64,000 bases of DNA, from positions 806,001-870,000 of the forward strand of contig NZ_JAHSTU010000001.1 of the NCBI RefSeq assembly GCF_019145495.1. The letters run 5' to 3'. The position numbers and the translations under genes were made by a program. This document shows positions 44,088 to 57,353 of the stretch, piece by piece. Origin of the DNA: Pseudomonas azerbaijanoccidentalis. Its GTDB lineage: Bacteria > Pseudomonadota > Gammaproteobacteria > Pseudomonadales > Pseudomonadaceae. Every line of letters begins with the position of its first letter. The stretch's first letter is position 1. The notes beneath the pieces are model-generated. The model was not told the origin of the DNA. It did no database searches and was given only the letters and a program-made list of their open reading frames with translations.

Positions 44088-46397
44088 TCAGAGGTTTTCG
44101 TAGCGGTTCATGTCCAGCACGCCCTCTTCCACCGGTTCTGTCTCGTGGATGTAGCGGCTCAGGTCATGGAAGTACTGCCAGAATTGCGGATGACTGCGCC
44201 GAATCCCCCACCGTTCGACGATTTTCTCGAAGCGATCGGCGTCTTTGGCGTTTTCCATGACATCGACGAACGCGGGCACCTGATCGGCCGGGATGTTGAA
44301 CATGAAATTCGGATAGCTGCTCAGTACGCCCGGAAAAATCGTCAGGGTGTCCAGCCCTGGCTGATAACGCAGTGATTCGCCGAGCAGGAAAGCCACGTTG
44401 CTATGGGCACGGTTGCGCAGCAGGCTGTAGACCACACGCTTTCCGCTCGACGTCTCGATACGCAACATGGTGGCTTCCGGCAGTTGATCGATGACCCTTA
44501 GCCCGGCTGCCGGTCGCGCCGTGAGCGTGCTCAAGGCTTGTTCGGCATTTTGCAGCTCAGGATCAATGTTCGGCCGCGAACAATAAGCGCCGTCACAGCG
44601 GTTGATCGGATCAGGGTTGGCGTTGAGGTCGCCATAGCGCGCCAGCAACTGCATGGCAAAGTCGCGTTTGGGGTCTTTTTCGTCCAGTTTCAGCGCGGTC
44701 GGCTTGTCGTTGTCGATGGACTCGTAGTCCAGCCACATCTTGAATTTGCCGCTGTTCTGGTACCAGTCGTCGAGGTAACCGTCTCTCGAATCCGCCGGCA
44801 TCAGGCGCAGGAAGTTCTGCTCGGCGCCATTGCGGATCAGATCGAAATACAGGCGCGTCTGGGCCTGGTGGGACACATTGCCGAACACGTCGAAGTTCAC
44901 CGCCAACTGATAATACGTACGCTCCAGCAACGGGTAATCGAACAACCACAGGGTTTGCGGCACTTCGCCGATCAAGCCTTTGGTCACGACGGCGCTGTCG
45001 AAATGGCGGAAAATGCTCAGCAACGCATTGTCGTTGCCGGCCCACAGCGTCGACCAGCTCGGTGCCGGCACATCGGCGTAGCTGTCACGGCGCAAGGCTT
45101 CGTATTCGTTACGTTTGTCGCGGTAGTCGTGCCACAGGCTCAGGACGCTGCCGACATCGTCGTTCTGCCCCGGCATGGCCAACAACGGCGTGGCCTGGCC
45201 GCGGTAGTTAGGGTCGGTGATGTACAGATCATGTTCCGGCGCCTGGAACAGCGCCCAGAAGTTGTCGCGGATCACGTCAGTCGCGATCTGCCCCCGGCAA
45301 ACCGGACCGCGAATGAAGGTGCGCACGAAATACTCGGCGTTATCGAGCATGAACTGATAACGCGCCTGGGCCGGGATCGCTTCAAAGGTCGCAAACGGAT
45401 TGGCCCGGCTCTGCGGCCCGTAGCCCGGCAGCGCGCTGGCCTGCCAATTGCCGTTGTAGAACAGGCTTTTGACCCGCGCCATCTTCGCCGCACTCAGCGG
45501 ATACGTGATGTGGGTCTTGTGGACGATCACGCCCTGCACCGGCCACAAACGGTAATAAAACTCGCTGCCCGGGTCATCGTTCGGCCGGCGCGTGTTGATC
45601 AGGTCGATCGGCTGGCCGGTCGGCGTGCGCGACCGCACCCACTGGAAGAAATGCCCCGGCTCGCCGTCCTTGAAATAGAGGTGCGCGAGAAACCAGTGCT
45701 CGTACAACCAGCGCCCCACCAGGCTCTGCCGGGCGCCCGGCGAGTTGAGCAGGTTTTCCCACTGGACCACCTGCAAGGCTTCTTTGGCGCTGGGCACCAG
45801 GCCTTGTTCATCGATGGGTGCACCGGAGGCCAACCAGCGTTGCAGCGTCTGGTATTGCTGATCGGTCAGGCCGGTGACCGCCAGTGGCATGCCTTCCTTC
45901 GGATGAGAACTGGCGTAGCCGTCAAACTCGGCGGGCATCGCGCACATGTTTTCCCGGTTCAGGCCCAGAACGATGTCTTCCGGCAATTTGGCGTTCGGTT
46001 GCAGCGGCGTCTTGTGGCCCAACTCAAGCATTCGCGCCATCAAGCCAGCCTGACTGCTCTGGGCATCGAGCACCGAGTAAAAACCCATGTGTTGCCAGGC
46101 GCGCTTGCCGCTGGCGTCATAAAACAAACGGGTCGGCGTCACTGCGCGGCTGCGATCACCGTCATACACCGGCACTTTCGTCGCGCCACGCGCCGCCCCT
46201 TCGCCGCTGCCCAGGTTCAGCTGGCAGGCCGCGTCATTGCAGGCATGGCAGGCCACGCACTTTTCAGTGAAGATCGGTTGAATGTCGCGGGTGTAGGAAA
46301 TAGAAGAAGATGCGCCAGCGGGAATCGCCAGACCTTGCGCCACGGCGCTCCAGCTTAAAAACAGCAATACACTGCTGATGACGACGCGATACGACAT
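44088..46397 (-). CDS. cti: Periplasmic fatty-acid cis-trans isomerase
   Basis: The 769-residue protein has a signal peptide (cleavage near A-V-A-Q, residue 21) and a cytochrome-c-type haem motif C47-V-A-C-H51 shortly after. The length and motif match Cti of P. putida and P. aeruginosa, a haem enzyme that converts cis to trans unsaturated fatty acids in membrane lipids, a rapid response to solvents and heat. It is divergent from metH with 156 nt between the starts. Beside-metH placement of cti is known in pseudomonads. A second cluster of Cys (C-N-D-A-A-C) directly follows the haem site. Confidence 0.95.
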   Translation of the reverse strand: MSYRVVISSVLLFLSWSAVAQGLAIPAGASSSISYTRDIQPIFTEKCVACHACNDAACQLNLGSGEGAARGATKVPVYDGDRSRAVTPTRLFYDASGKRAWQHMGFYSVLDAQSSQAGLMARMLELGHKTPLQPNAKLPEDIVLGLNRENMCAMPAEFDGYASSHPKEGMPLAVTGLTDQQYQTLQRWLASGAPIDEQGLVPSAKEALQVVQWENLLNSPGARQSLVGRWLYEHWFLAHLYFKDGEPGHFFQWVRSRTPTGQPIDLINTRRPNDDPGSEFYYRLWPVQGVIVHKTHITYPLSAAKMARVKSLFYNGNWQASALPGYGPQSRANPFATFEAIPAQARYQFMLDNAEYFVRTFIRGPVCRGQIATDVIRDNFWALFQAPEHDLYITDPNYRGQATPLLAMPGQNDDVGSVLSLWHDYRDKRNEYEALRRDSYADVPAPSWSTLWAGNDNALLSIFRHFDSAVVTKGLIGEVPQTLWLFDYPLLERTYYQLAVNFDVFGNVSHQAQTRLYFDLIRNGAEQNFLRLMPADSRDGYLDDWYQNSGKFKMWLDYESIDNDKPTALKLDEKDPKRDFAMQLLARYGDLNANPDPINRCDGAYCSRPNIDPELQNAEQALSTLTARPAAGLRVIDQLPEATMLRIETSSGKRVVYSLLRNRAHSNVAFLLGESLRYQPGLDTLTIFPGVLSSYPNFMFNIPADQVPAFVDVMENAKDADRFEKIVERWGIRRSHPQFWQYFHDLSRYIHETEPVEEGVLDMNRYENL

Positions 46398-46553
46398 GTC
46401 CCTGGTCCCGATCCTTTAAAAAACGCCGCGATTCTACCGGTGTGACGACCGCATCAACATGAACGATATTCATGCAAAACCCGAACATGCTCTAAAAGCG
46501 CACAGGTTTGCTATTATCCCGGCCCTTCGTCATGGTCTTTCCGAGTAGTCCAA

Positions 46554-50264
<3,711 letters not shown>

Positions 50265-50269
50265 GCAAT

Positions 50270-50362
50270 CCCTGTGGAAGCGAGCTTGCTCGCGACGACG
50301 GCACATCATTCAACATCGTTGTTGACTGATAGACCGTTATCGCGAGCAGGCTCGCTCCCGCA
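50270..50362. repeat. REP pair (inverted), GCGAGCAGGCTCGCTCC class
   Basis: GGAAGCGAGCTTGCTCGCGA faces CGCGAGCAGGCTCGCTCCCG across about 55 nt, between the convergent metH and giant LRR gene stop codons. Confidence 0.85.
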
Positions 50363-50366
50363 TTGC

Positions 50367-53300
50367 TTATGCCTGTTCCGTGACTTCTTTGCGGGACAAC
50401 TCGATCATCTTCGCATTGCGCGCCGCCGCCTGGTCAAAGAGCCGACTCAAGAAATCCGGGTCGTCAGCACTTTCAACTTCGTCCAGGTTCATACCCTCGA
50501 CATCGACCTCATCGAACGCCCTGAAGACATCAGGGTATTTCTCCTTGAGGTAGTCCACCCAGTAGTCACGCTGGATCAAATCTTCAAAAAAACCGTCGGA
50601 GTGTTCTGCACTGACGACAGTCGTGCGCACGTCCGTCAGTTGTTGGGAAGTTACACCCGACGAATAGGTCATGTGTCTCGGTTGCCCGGGCAGGATCAGG
50701 CCGTCATCCCAGCCCTGCGTCAGGCCGATTCGATAACCCAGGCGCACCTCGGCCTCATCCCGACCGCTACCGGTGGCCGCTTTCGTCGCGAGCTCGTCGA
50801 CCTTGTCCAGCCGGAACAGTTGCCTGGACAAATTCAGGAGCGCCTGACCCTTGCTACCCAGGTTCCCCGCAGGAATCTCGAGTAAGGCATTGTGTGTGAA
50901 CACTTTGCTTTCCAGCCCGCTAAACGTCAGGATTCGACCGTCAACACAGGTGCCATGGGTAGCGGAACTGGCGAAAAGGACCTCGCGAAGTTCAGTGTTG
51001 CCGGCAGCGGCTTCCATCACCGTCCATACTCGCCGGGTCAGGTCGGCATTGGCCATCCGGAACTCGCGCGTATCCTGCAATCGCGACAGCAAATGAAAGA
51101 ACGCCGCATTGTCCGGTTCTGCTGCGAGCTGCTCCCAGACTTCGCTTTTAGCGGCTAATTCCTCTGGGGGAGCATTGGCGAGCCAGGGCGCTTTTTGTTC
51201 CTGATCGGGTTCGATGTCCGGCAGCTCCTCATCTGACTCGACACTGTCCGTGTCGCTTTCAGCAAAGTCGTGGGCATCGCTAATCAGCTCGTCGAGATCC
51301 GCACGCGAATACCCCAGCACGGTGTCGTGGGATCCCGCATCGCGGTAGGTGCGCAATCGCTCAAGACTTTCTAACAACAGGCTGTCGTTGTCGGTCAGGT
51401 CGGTACCACTGATGAGTACGTCATGGCTGCCATCCAGCGCTTGCGGTGGAATGGTGATGATGTCGTTGCCACTCAGATTCAGTGTTCTCAGGCGATTGAC
51501 GTCCAGCGCACCGCTCGGCCACTCGGTCAAATTGTTGTTGCGCAGATCGAGCCTCTCCAATGCCTCGAAAACCCCGACATCAAAGGCATCCAGTTCGTTG
51601 TAGCCCAGGTCCAGCCAGCGCAGGCGCTCAAGGCGACTGAGCCCGGCATACACGTGTTCGGAATCGCTCAAACGGTTCGAAGACAATTCCAGTCGTTCAA
51701 GTTTATCCATGTACTGGACTGGCTCGGGTATGGCCTCGAGTTCGTTGCCATTAAGCTCCAGGGTTCTCAATTGCGTGAAGGCACTCAGAAACCCATCCGA
51801 GCCCTGGGCTGACAGTTTCACGCTCGTCAGGTTAAGCCGCTCAACATGCTCGAACCCTGCCGGCAACGCCGGAAGATCGCCAAGCTGCAGGCCATTGAGG
51901 TTAAGTATCCTGTCTGCTGCAACCGGATTGCCGGTCAAACCTGCACGCCAGCAATCAAGAATTCTCAAGGCACCCTGCCTGCGCGTGCTGGACGACAGCA
52001 TCCAGCCAGTGCCACGAGTACCACGGGTGTACAGCCAGCCATTCAACCGGCGGGTGAGCGTTTCAAATGTCTGCTCCCAACCCGCGAGACGTTCGCTGAT
52101 TTGCACGTCTGTCGAACCACTCGTGCGCATCTGTTCGATCCACTCCAACGCGTCATTCTCAGCGAGGATCGGCTTGAGCCGTTGCAAACGCTGCATCAGG
52201 ATCGTCCTACCCTCTCCCATCGGGACGGGCGTCAACGCAAGCAAATGCTGTGCAATCGAATACCCGCTTTCCTGCGGTGGGAATAGCACAGGCACTTCTT
52301 CCAGGCTGAATCGTTGCAGAGCGCCTTCAGGCAGACCTTTGGCAATCTCCAATCGTTGCCAGGCCGCTTTTACTGGATCGAGAGCCGTCGCGGATAACGG
52401 GGTGCCTGACAGATCGGTCTTAAGCAACATTTCATCTGGAACCTGGTCCGGCATCGAGGAGATCTTGCTGTCTCGCAAATCCAGCCAAGTCAGGTCTGGC
52501 AGGTTTTGTACGCCTGCTGGCCAATCATGCAAATTCGTACCTCGCAAACTCAACGCCTTAAGGCGAGTCATTGCGCTGACATCCAGCGTACTGATGGGAT
52601 TGTTGCGCAAGTCCAGCCACTCCAGCGCTTGCAGTCCATTCAAACTTTCCTGGATCGCTGAGTCGCCAATGATGCGGTTACCGGACAGATTCAGGTGATT
52701 CAATTTCCTAAGGTCACCAGGCGCGATGGGCACCTCTGACAAGTCGTTATTGCTTAAATCAAGCCTTTCAACCTCGGCAAATCCGTTGAGGAAGCTACGC
52801 ACCTGCTGCGCTGGCGCCTTATTGCCCTTCAGGTACAACGTCTGTACATACCGGAAAGCGTTGGGTGGCAAATCGGGAAACTCACTGAGTTCCAGATTCG
52901 GCAGATCGAGTACCGACGCGTCGGTGGTCGCGCCATAACGCTTGAACGCACCATTACGCCAACAGGCTCTGAGGGTATTTGCCGCCCATGAGCGGCCCAT
53001 CACTTCTTTGATCTCTACGGGTGGTTCCATAGCGCGATGGGTCCAATCGTTGAGCGTTCGGTCGAGCGCAGCATAGTTTTCGCTCAACGCCTCGACGGCG
53101 TCGAACCTTGCCTCGGCGCTCGGCCATTGCTCGACAAACTGATTGAACAGACTCTCGAAGGTATCGTTCGTACCTTCACTCAGTCGTCGCAACTCCCCCT
53201 TGCTGTAATCCCTGACCATTTCTTCCAGGTCACCAAGGTGTCCAGGGCGGTTTTTGACATACTCGTACGCCGGTTTGAAGTTTTCTCGCAGCAGGTTCGA

Positions 53301-56300
53301 CCAGTCCAGTGACAACCCGGACCAGAGTTTTTCATGCCCGCTGAAAATACCGTCAGGTAAAGTTCTGATCGCCGTCCCTCTGAGGTTCAAACGTTCCAGA
53401 CGCGGCAGTTCGAGTACACCGACGGGCCACTCGAACATCGCAGGTGCAAATGCATCCAGCCAGCGCAGCTTACGCAACCCGCTGACATTCAGGACAATCG
53501 GTGCGTAACCCGCGGAGCTGACACTGAGCATTTCAAGCGACGTCAACGCATTCAGCCGCCCAGGCATGTCGATGGCATAGGGCGAGGCGGAAAAAAGACT
53601 CAGGTCCATGAGCTCCGGCATTTCGCTCAATGCTGCCGGTACGTTGCTGAAGCCATCCCCGGTGGCGTTGATTCGCAGCCTTTTCAGCCTTGGGAAACTC
53701 GCCAAAAGGGCATCGGCATTGGTGTCTGTGAGGAACCGCCCCCGGACATACAGATCCTTCACATGGGGGAATTGAGCGGACAACGGTGGTATCGGGTCAT
53801 CACAGACCAGCTCCAATAACCTGAAACTTGGGTATTCCTCGGCCAACGGTGAGTTGCGCCAACACTGCTTGATGTTCTGCGCGACCGACGCTTTGCCCCC
53901 CATCATGGACTGTAGAACAGGATCCTGAACGGGTTCGCCCACCCATTGATCGAGGGTCGACTCCAGCACCTCCCACTCACGCAGGCGCCCCTGCAGCAGG
54001 TTGAAGATCTGTGCATCGGTTTTGCCCGCCCGCAGCTGCGCCAGGACAAATGCACTGGCTTGCTGATCCGTGAGCGCGGGATAGACATCTTGTACCCGGG
54101 GCACCAGCGAAGGGCTGAAACCTTGCCCGCGCCCGCTGGCGTAATAGCCCACACGGCGCTCGGCCACGCGTGCAGGCGGTTTGAACGACGGTTTGCGACC
54201 GGCTCGTTTGGCCAGCAATTGCGACAATTGAGCCCGATGCTCAACGGAGGATTCGATGACAAGCTGCCGCAGACGGGCACTCTGCGCGGTATTCGGAACG
54301 CCCAATGCCTGGCGTGACTCATCGGGCAGTGCATGCATGATCGAGGCAAAAAAATTGTCGCCATTGGCGGGCACACCGTTGAGCGCCTCACCCTGCTCAT
54401 CGAACGCTTGAAAGGCCGGCCCCTGCTTGACGACATACTTGCGACTGGCAGCCGTCTCGCGGCCGATGCCGTCAAGCAACGGACCGTCGACATGGCCGTC
54501 GCGCACTTCAAGACGCACCTCCCCCGACCATCCCGGCAATCGTTCCAGCGCATGCAGTGCCAGCCAGCGGCTGTCAGCCGTCGCCATGTTGTCCGAATGC
54601 AGCTCGACGAAAGCTTTTGCCTGGCGACCTTGATGCGTATACCAGCGGGCTTCTTCGAGCAATTTCAACGGAATTCGGCGTGTGCTTTTCAGCCGTGACA
54701 ATTCTTCGGCACTGGCATCGCGCAGAACTCTCCGGGCCGCTGTGTCACTGAGTCCCGGGCAAGCACGCTGTAACTTATTGATAAACCGCTCGCTGCTTGC
54801 GTAATTGACTCTGAACGAATGCAAGGCGTCAGCCAGCTCAGGGGGTGGCGGCAGATGATCCACGTGCATCTTGCGCAAGGCGTTGTCATCGATCCCGCAA
54901 GCGTCGGCTATTTTGATCAACTGCACGTCGGTAAACGTCTCAGTGACATGACCCATGCGCCGCAACAGTGTCAAACGGTCCCAGGTGAGCGGACGCTCCA
55001 GCGAATGGCGCCAGGCACCGTGCCCGTTGTGCTCGAGTATCGGCTGCCACGCCTGTGCATCGACAGGATGCTGTATGCGCCACTTTTTCAGCGACGGGTC
55101 AAAGGCCGTTTCATACACTTTGCCGGCCTGGCGAATGTAGGTTTTACCGTTGGCCCGATACTGCCCCAATGTGTTTGGCCTGGCGTTGCGATCCAGCGCA
55201 ATATCCACCTCGTACGCACTCAACTGCGGATTCCACAGCCGGGTATTACCGTCGGCACGTTCTACGGGCTCCAGCCGCTCAATCACCGACTCAGGTTTCA
55301 CCGCGGCCAACCTGCCCAGTCCCTTGCCGGCTCCAGCCATCACGGCGATCAACGCCAGGTTTTCCGCGACATCGACCAAATGTGCCTTGGCGGCCATGCG
55401 ATCACCCTCACTCCATTCGACGACCCCTTCGAACGACTCATACAACAATTGACCAGCCATCACCGTGAGCATGACTTCGCCCAACACCGGCACAAACATC
55501 GAGACCATGTTCAGCCCCAGCATGCCGATTTCCAGCAGGTGATTGAGCTTTTTCGCCCGCACCGTTGCATCGACGTCAGCCGTTGGCACGGCATGACTGC
55601 GTGCATCGGCGATCACCTTGGCGCGGTTTTGCTCGTAGAGATACGCCCACAGATCGGTGTTGGCAGACCAGATGCCGGCCACGCCTTTTCGATTGACATC
55701 GGTGGGATTGAGATAGGGATCCTCGACCCGCTCGCGCTTGGTCGGACGCTCTGGTGGCAACTCCTTGATGCGCACGACGGAAGAAAGCACGGGAATGTAC
55801 TGCGCCACTTTCACCCAGAAGGAGTGCAATGGATCGGCGGGAGCATCCGCGGCTGTACGAGTGAATTGACTGAAATAGTAAGGCCGGTCGGCGTATGCAA
55901 CGAATTGGCTGAAAAACCGCTGGTGCTCCGTCGGGCCATCACTCGACGGCGATGCACCAAGGGCTGTGAATTGCCGCTTGAATGCCGCCCTCATCCGCTC
56001 AGGGGTATAGCGTTTGAGCGGATGCTCCGGATCATGGGGAATGTAAACGATGAAATCGCTGCTATAGCGATATTGCTCACAGATGCCGAACACCACGCAG
56101 CCTGTCATCCTGCGCTTCATCAAACTCAGGTCACGAAACCAGACAGGCCTGTTGCCGATACGCGGATGAACTTCACCGTTCACCACCGAAAGAATCATCG
56201 TGTAATCGTCGGGCTCGATGTCCTTTTTAAGCAGCGCCAGTTCGGCTGCTGCCCTCAACGCCGTTTTCTGGCTGGCAACGAACTGCTCGCGCAATGCCGT

Positions 56301-56951
56301 TTCCTTCTGCGCATCCTCTGGATAAAAAAACGCCTTCAGTCGGGCTTGATACTGCGTGCCGATATCCAGCTTGCGACAGAGTGAGAGGAACTGCCTGACC
56401 GACAGGCTGAAGGTCGCGACCTCGAACGTGCCTGGCGTCGATGTCTCGATCACAAATCCGGATCCGCGATGAAAGGCGCCATCCTCACACTCGGACGCTT
56501 CGAAGTTATGCAATGCCGCTTGCAACAACGGAAGCTTCATCACCTCGAACGAGGCAACCTCTATCTCAAGCGTGCCGACTTCCAGCGCCCGCCTGAGGCA
56601 CACCAGGGTTTTGTTGACGTCGACCTCAACACCAAATTGCTCCTTCAAGGCCTTGCGCAGTATCGGCTCGGCAAAGCTTTCGGCATCCGGCAGCGCCGAC
56701 ATGGTGTGGTCGAGCCGGGCCTGAGACACAAAACTGTCGTTGAAGCAGTCTTTCAGTGTTTGCTGTTGCTCGATGGATGCGCGCTGATACCACTGCGGCG
56801 GGAGCGAGTCGCTCGCTTTAATTGCCGCCCGACGCTGCGGCGTAGCAGCGATCAACCAGCCAGGCGTCAGTTGTTCCAGCAGTTCGCCATGAACGCTGCT
56901 TCGACCCGCCACCAAGGGGTGACCGGGCACAGAGGGGGGATGAGTAGGCAT
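50367..56951 (-). CDS. Giant LRR protein with NEL-like E3 ubiquitin ligase domain
   Basis: This is a 2194-residue protein without a signal peptide. Residues 1 to about 470 resemble the DUF6543/dermonecrotic-toxin N-terminal region of Pseudomonas toxins. Hydrophobic helices at about 474-508 and 524-548 could insert in membranes. From about 985 a module repeats three times: a helical cap, a C-W-R motif (Q-C-W-R-N, A-C-W-R-N, D-C-W-R-A), then a block of leucine-rich repeats (about 1065-1220, 1350-1520, 1680-1850). An acidic linker near 1900 leads to a C-terminal domain with T-C2002-V-D2004-G-R, matching the catalytic C-x-D of NEL ligases of the IpaH/SspH group. Such proteins ubiquitinate eukaryotic host proteins after delivery, usually by type III secretion. 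No secretion apparatus is in the window. ATG 56951 follows CAGGAACGACACA. Confidence 0.75.
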   Translation of the reverse strand: MPTHPPSVPGHPLVAGRSSVHGELLEQLTPGWLIAATPQRRAAIKASDSLPPQWYQRASIEQQQTLKDCFNDSFVSQARLDHTMSALPDAESFAEPILRKALKEQFGVEVDVNKTLVCLRRALEVGTLEIEVASFEVMKLPLLQAALHNFEASECEDGAFHRGSGFVIETSTPGTFEVATFSLSVRQFLSLCRKLDIGTQYQARLKAFFYPEDAQKETALREQFVASQKTALRAAAELALLKKDIEPDDYTMILSVVNGEVHPRIGNRPVWFRDLSLMKRRMTGCVVFGICEQYRYSSDFIVYIPHDPEHPLKRYTPERMRAAFKRQFTALGASPSSDGPTEHQRFFSQFVAYADRPYYFSQFTRTAADAPADPLHSFWVKVAQYIPVLSSVVRIKELPPERPTKRERVEDPYLNPTDVNRKGVAGIWSANTDLWAYLYEQNRAKVIADARSHAVPTADVDATVRAKKLNHLLEIGMLGLNMVSMFVPVLGEVMLTVMAGQLLYESFEGVVEWSEGDRMAAKAHLVDVAENLALIAVMAGAGKGLGRLAAVKPESVIERLEPVERADGNTRLWNPQLSAYEVDIALDRNARPNTLGQYRANGKTYIRQAGKVYETAFDPSLKKWRIQHPVDAQAWQPILEHNGHGAWRHSLERPLTWDRLTLLRRMGHVTETFTDVQLIKIADACGIDDNALRKMHVDHLPPPPELADALHSFRVNYASSERFINKLQRACPGLSDTAARRVLRDASAEELSRLKSTRRIPLKLLEEARWYTHQGRQAKAFVELHSDNMATADSRWLALHALERLPGWSGEVRLEVRDGHVDGPLLDGIGRETAASRKYVVKQGPAFQAFDEQGEALNGVPANGDNFFASIMHALPDESRQALGVPNTAQSARLRQLVIESSVEHRAQLSQLLAKRAGRKPSFKPPARVAERRVGYYASGRGQGFSPSLVPRVQDVYPALTDQQASAFVLAQLRAGKTDAQIFNLLQGRLREWEVLESTLDQWVGEPVQDPVLQSMMGGKASVAQNIKQCWRNSPLAEEYPSFRLLELVCDDPIPPLSAQFPHVKDLYVRGRFLTDTNADALLASFPRLKRLRINATGDGFSNVPAALSEMPELMDLSLFSASPYAIDMPGRLNALTSLEMLSVSSAGYAPIVLNVSGLRKLRWLDAFAPAMFEWPVGVLELPRLERLNLRGTAIRTLPDGIFSGHEKLWSGLSLDWSNLLRENFKPAYEYVKNRPGHLGDLEEMVRDYSKGELRRLSEGTNDTFESLFNQFVEQWPSAEARFDAVEALSENYAALDRTLNDWTHRAMEPPVEIKEVMGRSWAANTLRACWRNGAFKRYGATTDASVLDLPNLELSEFPDLPPNAFRYVQTLYLKGNKAPAQQVRSFLNGFAEVERLDLSNNDLSEVPIAPGDLRKLNHLNLSGNRIIGDSAIQESLNGLQALEWLDLRNNPISTLDVSAMTRLKALSLRGTNLHDWPAGVQNLPDLTWLDLRDSKISSMPDQVPDEMLLKTDLSGTPLSATALDPVKAAWQRLEIAKGLPEGALQRFSLEEVPVLFPPQESGYSIAQHLLALTPVPMGEGRTILMQRLQRLKPILAENDALEWIEQMRTSGSTDVQISERLAGWEQTFETLTRRLNGWLYTRGTRGTGWMLSSSTRRQGALRILDCWRAGLTGNPVAADRILNLNGLQLGDLPALPAGFEHVERLNLTSVKLSAQGSDGFLSAFTQLRTLELNGNELEAIPEPVQYMDKLERLELSSNRLSDSEHVYAGLSRLERLRWLDLGYNELDAFDVGVFEALERLDLRNNNLTEWPSGALDVNRLRTLNLSGNDIITIPPQALDGSHDVLISGTDLTDNDSLLLESLERLRTYRDAGSHDTVLGYSRADLDELISDAHDFAESDTDSVESDEELPDIEPDQEQKAPWLANAPPEELAAKSEVWEQLAAEPDNAAFFHLLSRLQDTREFRMANADLTRRVWTVMEAAAGNTELREVLFASSATHGTCVDGRILTFSGLESKVFTHNALLEIPAGNLGSKGQALLNLSRQLFRLDKVDELATKAATGSGRDEAEVRLGYRIGLTQGWDDGLILPGQPRHMTYSSGVTSQQLTDVRTTVVSAEHSDGFFEDLIQRDYWVDYLKEKYPDVFRAFDEVDVEGMNLDEVESADDPDFLSRLFDQAAARNAKMIELSRKEVTEQA

Positions 56952-57129
56952 TGTGTCGTTCCTGAATAATGGAGCGACAGCACATCATTTCAGCGGGCCG
57001 TGTCTGCGGTAGATAGTTATCGCACTGCTCAAGACTGGTTTCAAAATGCATCGAGGCGCTGACCGGGAGCCCGCCCATGGGCCGCCGGATTGTCTATGCT
57101 CTGAGGACCTACTGACAGGCGAGGGATTT

Positions 57130-57348
57130 ATGGACGATCCAGTCGACAACAAGCCGCCGACGTTTTGGCAGATGCTGCACAGCGTCATGGCGGCGGCATT
57201 CGGGGTGCAGAGCGGCAAGAACCGCGCGCGGGATTTCACCCACGGCAAACCCAGTCACTTTGTGATCCTGGGGATTTTGTTCACCTCGGTGTTTGCCCTG
57301 ACGCTGTTTGGCATCGTCAAGTTGGTGCTGCTGCTGGCAGGCATCTGA
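57130..57348 (+). CDS. Small membrane protein, DUF2970 family
   Basis: The 72-residue protein has a polar N-terminus with W-Q-M-L-H-S-V-M-A-A-A-F-G-V-Q, a basic stretch (K-N-R-A-R-D-F), and a single C-terminal membrane helix (about 48-70). These fit DUF2970, a small family of unknown function in Pseudomonas and relatives. ATG 57130 follows GGCGAGGGATTT; the frame is open upstream to 57046 without a ribosome site. Confidence 0.85.
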   Translation: MDDPVDNKPPTFWQMLHSVMAAAFGVQSGKNRARDFTHGKPSHFVILGILFTSVFALTLFGIVKLVLLLAGI

Positions 57349-57353
57349 AGCGA

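Noticed and set aside
50367..56951. Type III secretion genes or Hrp-type promoter near the LRR protein
   Set aside because: No apparatus, chaperone or convincing hrp box is visible in the surrounding sequence; the export route is not claimed.
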